Below, piece after piece: positions 1-11,900 of a stretch of DNA of 64,000 nucleotides. The notes under the pieces were generated by a model. The model did not search any database. It was not told the DNA's origin and saw only the letters and a list, made by a program, of their open reading frames with translations. Origin of the DNA: Beaufortia kweichowensis. Lineage: Eukaryota > Chordata > Actinopteri > Cypriniformes > Gastromyzontidae. The first letter of the stretch is position 1; each line of letters opens with the position of its first letter. The stretch spans positions 5,756,716-5,820,715 of the forward strand of contig CM032808.1 in the NCBI GenBank assembly GCA_019155185.1, read 5' to 3'. Made by a program: the position numbers and the translations under genes.

Positions 1-143
1 GCTGAAATAGCCAAACTGTAAAATGCATGATACATAAATGAATTATCTCATTTCTAAAACGTACTTTGTGGTTACAATGTTTATCACGAATTAATTCTAG
101 AACTAAATTGTGGCCATACATTCGTTTCTAATGTTGCTGTATC

Positions 144-156
144 CGCCACCTAGTGG
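144..156 (-). promoter_or_regulatory. CTCF-like motif upstream of mettl9
   Basis: Read on the minus strand, the 13 bases are CCACTAGGTGGCG. They fit the vertebrate CTCF core CCASYAGRKGGCR at every position. The site lies about 300 bp upstream of the first mettl9 codon. Only the motif is seen; binding is an inference, and a 13-base match can arise by chance in 64 kb. The rest of positions 1-458 holds nothing else I can support and presumably includes the mettl9 promoter and 5' UTR. Confidence 0.35.
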
Positions 157-473
157 CAGAACCGGATATGAAAGTAGATTGTGTGTTTCTGACGGACTCT
201 TTACTTGTAACACAGGAAGTGGACGTCTGCTGTAGGACTCTAATGATTTGTGGCAGAAATGTTTGTCCTTCGGATTACACATAACAGCGATGTCGCCCCA
301 TAAATCCCACCACACCTTCAGGTTTGTTTACTTGTCTGCCTAAGTTGGGACCGGGGGTATTTCTCGTTGCACCTGGTTCTTTTTATTCTCTAGTTCAGGC
401 GGCATCTGCTGGTCAACACACCGGTTCCTAAGTATTCAGTCATTGCAGCTCTGGCTCTATGTGTCATCCACAG

Positions 474-2391
474 ATGAGGACGCTGATCTTTCTAGCTTGG
501 GTGGTGTTTTACGTGTCGTTTCTGTTGTCTATGAGAAGAATGTGGGCTGGGAAGTATGTTCGCAGTCCATTAGCTCGAAATCTGTTCATGAACATGGTGA
601 CTGAAAGTGAAATACCTGGACATGAAGCCCAGAAAGTAAGTGAATTTTTTTGTATTCTTGTCCTGTAGATTGATGGTGCTTAACTTTCGAAGAATATTAA
701 ATCAAACACAAATATACAGTAAAGTGTAACTTATAGTTATGAGTATTAAATACTCACATGAGTATTTAAACAACCATGAAAACCTTTGGTAAAAACATTT
801 GCATTGCAATTGCCCATATAGTCTCTTGGTATGTCAAAGTACAATGGTATACTTTAATTAATAATTTAATAATAAATTATTAGAAACCTCTTTTGTTATT
901 TTATACTGTATTATTTTAATTCTTATTTTTAGTCTTTGAAATCTTTATCTTGTCAATCTGGATTTAAAGTTTTGCTGTAAATATCTTTGCAGTGGTACAA
1001 TTGCTCTCCTGACATGCTTGGAGACAGAGTCCAATCTCTGTTTGTGCAAAGCCATTTGGACGATGAAACGCAGGCTTTTCTTAGCAGGAGTGTAGAGAAA
1101 TCTAGTTGGCTTTTTACCCAGCTGTATCACTCACTGTTCTCCAGCATCTTTAGCCCCATCATTTCTCGAACATCAATTAATGGGTAACTATGTTTTGCAC
1201 ATTGTTTTGTAATCATTAGGGTTTTAAATAGTCTTTTATAGCAGAATTAGAAAAAAACGACCGACTTTCAATGTATTCCTGTCCTGTGTTTGTCCACAGC
1301 TTCCTGGGACGTGGTTCCATGTTTGTCTTTTCTAAAGACCAGTTTCAGCGTTTGCTCCGAATCAGCACAGAATGGAAAGGGCAAAGGATGCTGGACCTTG
1401 GAGCTGGCGATGGCGGTGTAACTGAAGTAATGAGTCCTCATTTTAATGAAGTGTATGTCACAGAGGTCTCTGCGCCAATGAAATGGCAGCTTCAAAGAAA
1501 GCATTACAGGTAAAAAGGTCTGCATGATCCTCTGTCACCCCCCCCTTTGTTTTTTGCACAATATCGAATGGAAATTATTTTTGAACTACTTTGATTTGGC
1601 AGTTTGTTAGGAATTGATGAGTGGCACAGAACTGGGTTCCAGTATGATCTCGTCAGCTGTCTAAACTTGCTAGACCGGTGTGATGAACCTCTCAAATTGC
1701 TAGGAGACATAAAGAAATCGCTTGTGCCAGGAACAGGGCGGCTCATCCTAGCGGCTGTTTTGCCTTTTCAGCCATATGTGGAGACAGGTAAGATGATAGG
1801 TGTAACCAAACCTACAGTACTGTTTAATTAATTCGTAATTAGCTGTAATAAGCTGTAGGGTTGAATTTACAAAATATTTCTTCTGAATCTAAAAAAAAAC
1901 ATATTCTATGGTGAAATCTCTTAACTTCTTTCTTTATATCCATATTATACTTCATGACCCATTTCCCCTGACATTCAAATCAATTGTTCATATGCAATTT
2001 TTATTTATTCAGCAGGTACGTAAAAAGCTATGGAATCTGAGGTTTAGTGCTGGGGTCCTGATCATCCTAACAGGATTTATTTAGAGATCATGACTATCTG
2101 ATTGTACATTACAGCTTAAATGACATTTAATACTATGGCTGGTGGCTTGTGTGTGATTGTATTATTATTTGTATTCTGTCAGGTGGTAGTTGGGTACGTC
2201 CAAAGGAACATATCAAGGTCAAGGGGAAAACCTGGGAAGAGCAGGTGACGCACATGACAACAGAAGTCTTTCAGAAGATTGGGTTTGATGTAGAGGCGGT
2301 CACACGCTTGCCGTACTTGTGTGAGGGAGACATGTACAAAGATTACTATGTGCTGGATGATGCAGTGTTTGTTTTGAAACCTCAGGACTGA
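474..2391 (+). CDS. mettl9: Protein-L-histidine N-methyltransferase METTL9 (DREV family), 5 coding exons
   Basis: Coding exons are 474-635, 993-1183, 1300-1509, 1603-1787 and 2183-2391 (stop TGA). Phases join without a break and give 318 aa, the length of human METTL9. The N-terminus is hydrophobic (about residues 3-18), a possible signal or anchor. A conserved WLFTQLYHS stretch and SRTSING precede the fold. The SAM-binding motif I, DLGAGDG, is at residues 150-156. The C-terminus LPYLCEGDMYKDYYVLDD is near-identical to vertebrate orthologues. From family knowledge, METTL9 places 1-methylhistidine on HxH motifs of many proteins. An in-frame upstream ATG at 459 would add five residues; I chose 474 because the product then aligns with the family start. 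Identity is very secure and the start less so. Confidence 0.95.
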
Positions 2392-2720
2392 AATCCTATG
2401 GCAGTGTTGCAATATAAATTTAGAATGTGAAACTAAATTATTAAATTATACACAAGTTTTACCATTTGAATTAAATGAAGGGCTTAATTTAGTGTGAAGA
2501 TCAATTGCGTATCTTGTCTGTTACATCTCAGGAAAATTAAACCTTCAAAATATACATTTTATCTAATGGACTGTACTGTAATTTTACTGCGATGTAGTAT
2601 GGTTATTGCAGACAAAAGAAAAAAGATATTACTTTTGTAAATGTGGAGATATTAGGACTAAATTATGAATCTTTTTAGAGGTCTCCAGTGTACGTTTTCC
2701 TTACTGTATTAACAATATTC

Positions 2721-2726
2721 AATAAA
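2721..2726 (+). terminator. mettl9 polyadenylation signal
   Basis: A canonical AATAAA lies 330 bp after the mettl9 stop codon, in AT-rich sequence, so a 3' UTR of about 350 bases is plausible. Positions 2730-3530 hold only AT-rich sequence with no coding signal. Confidence 0.6.
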
Positions 2727-3539
2727 ATAAATTATGTCATTTGTTCAGTGCACAACACAAAGTGTGTAGCTTTTAACATAAATAAATACATTACATGGGT
2801 ATTCGTTATGCTCTGTTAATGTAATTATTTTTCAAGTTGATGAGTTAATGCTTTTTAACAATGATTGAGTCTGTGACCTAAGTACTTTATTCCACAAAAG
2901 ACTACTTTGGACCTCAGTATGTTGTTTCAACCCTTATTTGTGTTGTGATATTATTAATATACATCATGAAGAGATAAACAGCAGGTTTAGTTTATCCTCC
3001 AAACATAAAAATCATGATCAAATGATCAAAATCATTTCAACAGTGAACAAGTTATGTGTATTTTATATTGATCTACTATATGTGAGTGAATATTTTTTCT
3101 AAAAGGAAAAAATATTTTTTTAAAAGTGTCGCTTCACAAACATTGATTTAGTAATTAGTAATTGGATACTAGTCATTAGTATCCAAATTAAAAGCAGCAC
3201 ATAGTTACGTTTGTACAGTACAATGTAGATGATATATTTTTTCGCATTATAGAATAAGTAATAAGGGTAATCTAGAGTTTTATGATTTTATATATTGCAC
3301 AGGTTAGCTTTAACACGCCTTCAGATTAGGTTCAAAAAGGTTTTAATAGAGTCTAAACTCTGCTGAAAAAAGCAGATCCTCATGAGCAGGATTCAGCACT
3401 CCTGATTCAGCTGTTCAGAAACTCCCCACCCTTCAGACAAACCCAATAGAAATAAACGCATAGAATGGCATTTACCCTACGTTATGAATAAAAATAGGTG
3501 TGACCCAGCGGCCCGGAAGTTGTATATAGTTGGTAGGTC

Positions 3540-3955
3540 AACTAATAAATTTTAACTGTTTTATCCCTGCGATATAGTTTTAATTCTGTGGTTAATAAAG
3601 TTAGTCAGTATCGTTATTTAGATGTAAATTGTTATCGTTTAGACCGCTACTGAAACATCTACGAAGGTGTTGGTCATATGATTTTTGTTCCTTTTCTCAG
3701 CGCTGACAGGACAGGCCAATCACAATCGTTTGTGAGTACTTCTTTTGGTATGTCATTTAATACGTTTTAATTGTTTTATCCTTGCGATATATTTTTAATT
3801 CAGTGGTTATTAAAGTTTGTCAGTACTTTTATTAAGAAAAGAAAATTATTATCGTCTAGATAATAAACGTCTGTTAGTCACATTATCAGTGTTACTTTTT
3901 CTACGATGACAAGATAGTCCAATCACAGTCGTTTGTAATTACTTCCTAAGGGTTT
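3540..3955 (+). repeat. Imperfect ~200-bp tandem duplication carrying paired CCAAT boxes
   Basis: Two diverged copies lie head to tail. The block beginning near 3556 (CTGTTTTATCCCTGCGATAT) recurs near 3771 (TTGTTTTATCCTTGCGATAT), an offset of 215. The block ending in CCAATCACAATCGTTTGTGA at 3716 recurs at 3919 as CCAATCACAGTCGTTTGTAA, an offset of 203, so a short indel separates the copies. Each copy ends with a CCAAT box. The pair sits about 450-850 bp upstream of the kdelr2 start codon. It could be an old repeat or duplicated promoter-proximal sequence; the function is unknown. Confidence 0.7.
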
Positions 3956-4248
3956 AATTTTTATATAGATTGCATGTGCAGATTTGTTTTGTATATCATG
4001 CACCAATATTTTAAATGAAGTGATTTTAGCTGTTATATTTTTTTACTGTGCCCATTGTTTTATTACCACAAAAGACGTCCTCAGACTTAAATGCGATTCA
4101 ATGCAGCATTTTGTGTGTGGGCCGCCCTACGCCCTCTTAAAAAAGTTGTATCCCAGTAAAAAGCTGCAAACACCGCCCAATGATGAACTCTGATCACCAT
4201 CACGAGTATCAGCCAACCCGCTATCAGCCCGTCGTGAGCGCTCATAGT

Positions 4249-4272
4249 GTTGGCCACGTACCCGGGCCACGT
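4249..4272 (+). promoter_or_regulatory. Paired CCACGT motifs in the kdelr2 promoter/5' UTR
   Basis: GTTGGCCACGT at 4249-4259 and GGCCACGTC at 4265-4273 lie about 140 bp upstream of the kdelr2 ATG, in the only CG-rich stretch of the region. The first resembles ERSE-II (ATTGG-N-CCACG) without the one-base spacer. The second, read on the minus strand, is GACGTGG, one base short of the XBP1/ATF6 element TGACGTGG. KDEL receptors are known targets of the unfolded protein response, so this is plausible, but the matches are imperfect. Confidence 0.35.
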
Positions 4273-4406
4273 CGCGGTGCTCTCGCCATCTTTCAGTCGG
4301 GAAAGCCGTTTTTATAGCGCTGTTGGAGGAAACTTCAGCGAAAAGCACCGGACAGTCTGTCCTCCAAGATACATTTCAATCACCCATTCATCGGATCTTA
4401 CCAAAC

Positions 4407-7168
4407 ATGAACCTTTTCAGACTGACTGGGGATCTCTCCCATTTAGCAGCCATCATCATTCTACTGCTAAAAATATGGAAAAGCAGGTCGTGTGCAGGTG
4501 GGTTGTGCATTGATTTTACGAGAAACTGACACGTCTGTTGTACTGTGGACTGTTTAGGGATTTTCAGTGTGTACTTTCGAATCTTCAGATTTGGTGGATG
4601 TTTATTTGCCAGATCTGAGCAGTTAATCCGTTCATTTATGTAGTAAACTCTTGCACTAGGCCTCGTTTGACATAAATAGACTTGTGCTTGAAAACATTTG
4701 CTTGTGTTTTCAGCTATGTTTCATGCATTGTCAAAAAGTGGGGCATTTAAGTTTTACTACGCCTTTGCCAGACGCATCATCCGCTGTGAGCTAAAGTTTT
4801 ATTTTTAGAAGTTGATGCATGGCATTAAAGGCAAGCTACAGTCAAATGTTGCTTGAATTTTGGTTTATATTATCAGACTGTTGATAAAACTTGTGATGGA
4901 CTTGTGTCTCCATTCATTCGTTCATCCTGATCCATGCTCTGACCTCTGACGTGGCAGCAGGATGTCATTATAATATTATGACGAATAGGAAACTAGTTAA
5001 AAACAACTTCTATTAGTCTGTCAGCTTAACTAGCTTTTCTAAACTATGGGTTTATTTTGGTGTGATTGTCAAATCTTTGCAGTGTTTTCCAAGAAATATC
5101 AGCTGGTGTGTTTCGTCTATAACAAAATTATAAATTGTTATTGTTTACTATGTCAATTTGTTTTTAACAACATGGCCCAAAGCCAGCTAGGCAAAACGAA
5201 AGTGTGAAATGCAAATGAAATGCTGGCAAAGCAGAGTCAAAGTTTTTGTTATACTGTATACATCTTGTGTTTTAGGAATATCTGGAAAGAGTCAGATTCT
5301 TTTTGCCTTGGTTTTTACCACCCGGTATCTGGATCTTCTCACTTCATTCATTTCATTGTACAACACCACCATGAAGGTGAGACTGAGACCAAATAAAGTT
5401 TATTCTTCAACACAAACGTTTAAACTTAATTTACTATAACGTCTTACACAGATGACAAAATACGTAACTTGCATTGTTTTTTGCATGTTCCCTATGCAGG
5501 TCATCTATATAGGATGTGCCTATGCCACAGTATACATGATCTATGTTAAATTCAAGGCCACCTATGATGGCAATCATGACACTTTCAGAATGGAATTCCT
5601 GGTTGTCCCAGTTGGAGGCTTATCATTCCTTGTCAATCATGACTTCTCTCCTTTGGAGGTAAGAATAGAGTCATAGCCTTCCATCTATGTTTACATTAAA
5701 CTTGCTTTATACTACACATTTAAGATGTTGCCTCAATGTATGCATTTGTTGTCATTTCTCATTAAAGATCCTGTGGACCTTTTCCATCTACCTGGAGTCT
5801 GTGGCCATCCTTCCTCAGCTTTTTATGATCAGCAAAACTGGAGAAGCTGAGACCATCACCACACACTACTTATTCTTCCTGGGTCTCTATCGTGCCCTTT
5901 ATCTCTTCAACTGGATCTGGCGTTTCTACTTTGAAGGCTTCTTTGACATGATTGCCATTGTGGCCGGCATCGTTCAGACAGTCCTTTACTGTGATTTCTT
6001 TTATCTATATGTAACAAAAGGTAAGTTTCTGTTTTTAAAATGTCAGGTGTGCTTGTTGTTAGTACTTTTCTGCTTTATCTTTGAGCTGTGCTAATATCTT
6101 TCGTAAAAGTCATGTATATATTTTCTTTAAAGTTAAAATGCTTTTCCCGCCCTCATGAAAATTAAACATGGTAGAAACGATAGTTTTTTGGTTTTATCTG
6201 TAACCGCAAATTTATTATTGTCTCACCACAATAGACATGTTTTAGTATACAAATTCTTTTGTAAGTTGATTTTCCACTATGAAACTTTCAAAACATTTTG
6301 AAGGTCCAGACCAGCATGACACATCCTTGCTGATATTTAAATAACATGGGAAAGTCTAGACAACATTCCTGAATAAACACTCGAACCATCTAAATCAAGA
6401 CCTTCAGGACGGTGCTTTGGAGCAGGGTTAAAATTAAACTGCAGGACTATTGATGCTTGTTGCAGCCACATTAGGGATTTAATTTTTACAGTTGATAATT
6501 TAATCAATTTGGTAAAGGGATTTCTTTTTGATTTATAAAGATCAAGTATCATAATCAGGCAGTAATGGGATTATCTTCTCACCACACATTTCAGAAAAAT
6601 GCAGCTCATTCTGTTTCTGATTAAATTATGCTGCATTCACACTTGACTTTTTCATTCCATTAAGTTATATTAATACGCATTCGAATGCGGCAGACCGGAA
6701 ATGCAACCCCTTGTAAAAAACGTCACATTTCGCTGGGTTCCAGAGGTCAAGTTTGGTGAACTCTGACCTGTGAATTCACATCACGTGACAATGTGTGACC
6801 AATAGAAGGTCAATATGCTACAGGTGTGACCTTTTTGGTTGGGGGAATAGCTAATAATAATTATCGCACTATTTTGTACAAGTCATCTTTAACATAACAA
6901 AAACAATAACAGTGCAAATACATCGAAATCCAAGACGTGTGGATAAAAAAAGTTTTTATTTGTTACTGCGGCATTACAGCACAAAAGTAACAGCAGTGAG
7001 AATTCTGTTCTTCAATTGATTTGGCTACATAATACGGTTTTATAATTTTGTTTTTGTATATTAGTTTTTCATAATTTACTTCTTTTGAATCTAATGTTAA
7101 TACTGCAAATAATGTTTATTTTTCCATTTTTAGTGTTGAAAGGAAAGAAGCTGAGTTTGCCAGCTTAA
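4407..7168 (+). CDS. kdelr2: ER lumen protein-retaining receptor 2 (KDEL receptor), 5 coding exons
   Basis: Coding exons are 4407-4497, 5276-5376, 5500-5658, 5768-6020 and 7134-7168 (stop TAA). Every junction keeps phase and gives 212 aa, the exact length of human KDELR2. The receptor binds the C-terminal KDEL signal of escaped ER residents in the acidic Golgi and returns them in COPI vesicles. The start MNLFRLTGDLSHL contains Arg5 and His12; Arg47 follows in FTTRYLD. Ligand-pocket Arg5 and Arg47 and pH-sensing His12 are known from the family structure. The seven-helix core is almost unchanged, including FLVNHDFSPLE and YDGNHDTF. The tail KGKKLSLPA keeps the lysines used for COPI binding and Ser209. 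The tail sequence favours paralogue 2 over 1 or 3. The gene is followed on the same strand by daglb, as in human. Confidence 0.97.
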
Positions 7169-8190
7169 GTACCAAAGAAAGGGGCCCTGGCAGTGCATTG
7201 AGGGGCCACAGGACACGGAGGACGAGGAAGATGCCTGAGACGGAAGATGAAAATCCATTTTTGTTCTACTTGAGCCTTCTTATAAATCAAGTGCTCTGGA
7301 CAGCATTGGATTAAAACAGTGTTTCACAAAATCACTGCTTCTACAGTCTTCGGATTCCTGTTTTACGCATCCTGTCTTACCTTTTTTATTATTCTGTGTA
7401 AAGAAAAATTTCTATGTGAAATGTGCTACTATGAATTGACTAAAAGCATAAAATGCCTTGAATCTGGCAACAGTCAGGGACTGATTCTTTTGATGAATAT
7501 TGATTATGTTTGTATTTTCAATCTGATTAAATGTTAATGTGTATTTAAAAAAAAATGCAGGATTATTTGTTGGGGCATTGCTCCTTTTGGTAAAATTGAG
7601 CAAAAACAAAATTATTTTTATTCCCTTATTAAATCTTAATGCAATAATTCCTTGTTAAGAAAGGTCAATCATAACACAGTGGACTTTTCAATGCAAATCT
7701 CAATTTTCATATGTGGGGAGTTTCATATTTGGTAAAGCAGCTCAACGTTCAGGTCCTAACCACTGTTTTGACAGTATTGACACTGCCTTTATTCAATTAC
7801 TAACAAATGCATCTTACAGTTTTTGTCAGGGTAGGATTATATGCAGTTTATTTTTTAAAGTTTTTTTGTGTGTTTTGAAATTTTTCTCCAAAGTTTGATT
7901 CCACTGAGTATTTTTATCAAATGTTTTTTTTAAATCAAATTTTCATTGATAACAGAATAGCATAATCTGCTGGATTCATCATAGAAGTATTTTTAGCAGA
8001 CCACCTTGGCCATTTTTGCTCATATTAATATTAACAGGAGGTTTGCTGATAATGTAAGTGGCCATTGGTATGTAGAAATCATCTTAAAATACCCACCATC
8101 CTATTAATAATTACCACTTTATTATTATTTTAGAGGTTTTCATTTTTTGTTGTTTTTTTAACTGCGCTTTTGCATGATGCCATAGCCTCA

Positions 8191-8196
8191 AATAAA
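8191..8196 (+). terminator. kdelr2 polyadenylation signal
   Basis: AATAAA in the context CCTCAAATAAAGATT lies 1023 bp after the kdelr2 stop and is followed by a T-rich stretch. The interval from 7169 to here would be a 3' UTR of about 1 kb, usual for KDELR2. Positions 8220-8930 contain no gene I recognise and presumably hold the daglb promoter and 5' UTR. Confidence 0.55.
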
Positions 8197-8931
8197 GATT
8201 TTATGGGAATACTGCTTGTTTTTTACTTTTACCAGGATAGAACAGAATGTCACATTATTGCCTAATGTCCTGTTTTTTTCTTTTTAAATTAACTTGATAT
8301 TTGTAAGAGTGAGATAGTGTGAAAAGGTTTACCTATAACCCTGTAGTCTACACAACGAAACTACTCACAAACTGAAGGAATGAAACATTCACAAGATGAA
8401 AAACCAGCTCCCTTTTTTTTTTACATCATCCAAGAAAATTGCTCAAGCTTGAAGAATCTTGCCCCGTGACATTGCAACGCTGTTGTGTCCCCTCGGAACT
8501 TCTGCAGGATATGTTGACTCCTACGGACACAGTTTAATGTTACACAGAAACAGGAAAACAACAATGAGCAGCGCTGCCGTCTTTTAGCCCAGTAATCGCA
8601 TACAAAATTATCTCCATGTCGTAATATCAAGGTCTGAGGTGCGTTTTTATACAGGCGAAGTTATAGGGTGTTGTAATGTTGCTTGTCGTTCGTGATCGCG
8701 TAGGAAAATCTAAACTTTTTTTAAAGGCAGAGGTTACCCTCTGATCAGCTGTTATTTGGCTTGACACCTCATCAGTTTAGCGAAATATGACATGCTTTCG
8801 CTTTCAAATCAGCTAGCAGGTGGACTTAGAGAGAATTTGTTGTAATTCTGGGTAGATTAATAGAGTATCCTTGTCGTGGTCTGGGCGGTGGCAGAATTTC
8901 GCAATCCGGATTTCATTAGTGTGCTGTCAGG

Positions 8932-11900
8932 ATGCCTGGCATGGTGGTGTTTGGACGACGATGGCGGATCGCCAGCGATGATCTTGTCTTTCCGGTGCCT
9001 TCGAGTTATTTATCAGAGCTCTTTGGTAAGATGCCAACAAGCTACATTCATTTGCATGATATATGGGCTGTTTATCCAAACCTCTAGACATCTCACAGAT
9101 TTTTGAATTAATTTTAAATTAATTAACATATTAATGTATGTGCCACGATATAAGAACATGGCATTGGGGTGGTGCGTTCCTAGAGAAAAATGTGGGATGG
9201 GGCTATCATAATATCAGCCAACATTTTCATTACATGATCATGGCAAGAGCATTTTTAATCGTTGTGACTTCTAAAGGATGTGGCAAAATCACCACCTTCT
9301 ATGTTGGAGTGTCAACCAGATGAACTGAATTAAAATGAATATGGGTAGTCTTAACACGATAATAATAATCATGGTTTTTACTACCACAGTTATTGAGAAT
9401 AGTAGGGTACAAAAGAAAACATGATAGTGCTTTTGGCCCTTTTTGTACTTTTGGCAGTTGATGTAGTATACTACTTTTTGAGGTACAACCACAGAGTTAG
9501 GGACTGAATTAGGGATAATGTGACATTAGTCTGATTATAACAGTAAATTGCACATTTATTTAAGTGATGTTAAATCTTACCATGTCATTTTAATGTTCTG
9601 TTGCTTAGGTGGATAGTGACCTTGGTTCTGTACATCAACCATAAGGGACGGTTTGACTGTCAAGGTGGAGCAGTTTTGCATAACTACCTTGTTGTTCTTC
9701 TTGTTCTACTGGCTATTATCATCTTGACACTATGTGCGATTGTTTACATAAGTGCACAAGGTAAGGTATTTTTCTAGTTTAGTCTAAGCAAACACACGTC
9801 CGTATTTCTTTATATATGTGATTGGTTTGGCAACAACATAATAATGTTGCTGTCATGTGTGGTAGGAACCATAATGAATCCAGGGCCTCGACGCTCTATG
9901 CATGCCCTGGTGTATCTCCGCGCTGTCTTGTACGTCCCTGAGTTTGTATGGGCCTGTCTGGGGGCCGTATGGGTCTCTGATAACAGCACAGGATGTGATC
10001 CAGCAGAGATCGGAGCTGTGATTGGAGCTGTGATTTCCAGGTGACTAAAACCATCATTATCATAGATGTAAATATATTGCAGAATATTGCCATTAATACA
10101 TTGGTCTTAAATGCACTGTAAAATAAACATTTAAACAGTGAGTAATTGTTAAATGTGATTTTAATTTTTAATTAACGCCTTTTCCTAGAGATATATATTC
10201 AGAAATTTAACTAATCAGTCTTTATTATTAGCTAAATAAAGCACAGTTAACAATTTACCTGTTAACTGTCACCATTCCACAGGTGGAACACTTAGGTTAT
10301 TTCATTATTTTATAGTTGAATTCTAATCTAATCATGACAAACTATATATTGATGAAATGGTCTAAGACTCAAGAATAATAAATGTTAGACACATTTTTAT
10401 AACAATAAACATATACAAAAAAAGTATAAAACATGTTAATGTATAAAAATACCTAAATTTAAAATGTTTAAAAAGATATCTAATATCTAAAATTGTATTT
10501 AGGATTTTCATGTGTATGCTTAGTTATCAGGTTAATAAAAAAATGTATTACTTGATCTTACTAATTGGTTGTTGGATAAGTTAACTATGTGACCTCATCT
10601 CTAACTGTAACCTTTTGAAGGGTTAAGTATGAATTTAATAGGGCTGTTAAACGATTAATCGTGATTAATTGCATCCAGAATAAAAGTTTGTGTTTACATA
10701 ATATATGTCTGTGTACTGTGCATATAAATTTGTATTTATAAACACAAAAACACACATACATGTATGTATATTTAGGAAATATTTAAATGTATTCATTTAT
10801 ATTTACAAATAATCAAAATTATATATAAACATTTATTCAATTTGATATTTTTCTTAAATATATGCATGTATGTGTATGTGTTTATAAATACAAAATTAAT
10901 ATGTACAATACACAGACGTGTATTATGTAAACACAAACTTCTTTTCTGGATGTTTGACAATCTTAGAATTGAATGATTTTAGCAATCTAATGATGTCCAT
11001 TGCTCTCCTCAGCTGGGTCATCCTTCTCTTCATGGTGGTGGGCGTGCTCATAGTGTTTGACCCTCTGGGCAGTCAGAAACCGGCTGCTCTGGCCAATCAT
11101 TCAGCCCTGCGAGACCTGGAGAGCAGTGAATCCTCCCAGCTCTTTTACCGTGCGCGCACATTGGCCACACGAGTATGGGAGAGTCGGCTACGATTGCTCT
11201 GCTGTTGCCTGCCTCAGGATGACAACCACCGAGCCGCATTCTCCAGCATTGCCCAGCTTGTCAGCGGCTTCTTTTCGGTTAGTGACGTGGCCATAACATA
11301 CGCCTGTCCCTACACTATTCTCTAAAGATATTTTATCCCCCCAAAAAATTGTCATTATCATTTTGTACCATCATTCAAATGGTACATCAGCTTATCATAG
11401 AATATCCTGATTCAATACTGCTAAAATGACAAAAAAAAGGATGATTTTACTTTAAATAACAATGCGAATAGATTGGACCAATTTTTGATAATTCCATGTT
11501 GGTCATTTATGATATTGACAGTCCCCATCACCTTTATAATTTTACTGTATAAAAATGAGTGGCAAGATTGTCTTAAATAAATTATTTTGTATGGTTCTTG
11601 GTAAAAAAAAAAAAAGTCATGCAGATTTGGAAAGACATGATGGTGTAAATCATGACAGCCTTTCTTTAAAAACAGTTGAAGATTTATAGGCAGAATCTGT
11701 GACATGATTTAAACTTACATGGGATGCATCTCAAGATCAAAAGACATACTAAAAATGATCCATTGGCTTGCAGAGAAAGATAACTTAACACTGTTTTGTG
11801 TCCAGGATACAGACCTGGTACCCAGTGACATTGCTGCTGGTCTGGCCCTTCTACATCAGGAACAAGATAAAATGGAACACTGTCGAGACCCAGATGAAGT

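Noticed and set aside
103..315. 70-codon minus-strand frame upstream of mettl9
   Set aside because: No recognisable domain. The stretch more likely belongs to the mettl9 promoter and includes the CTCF-like site.
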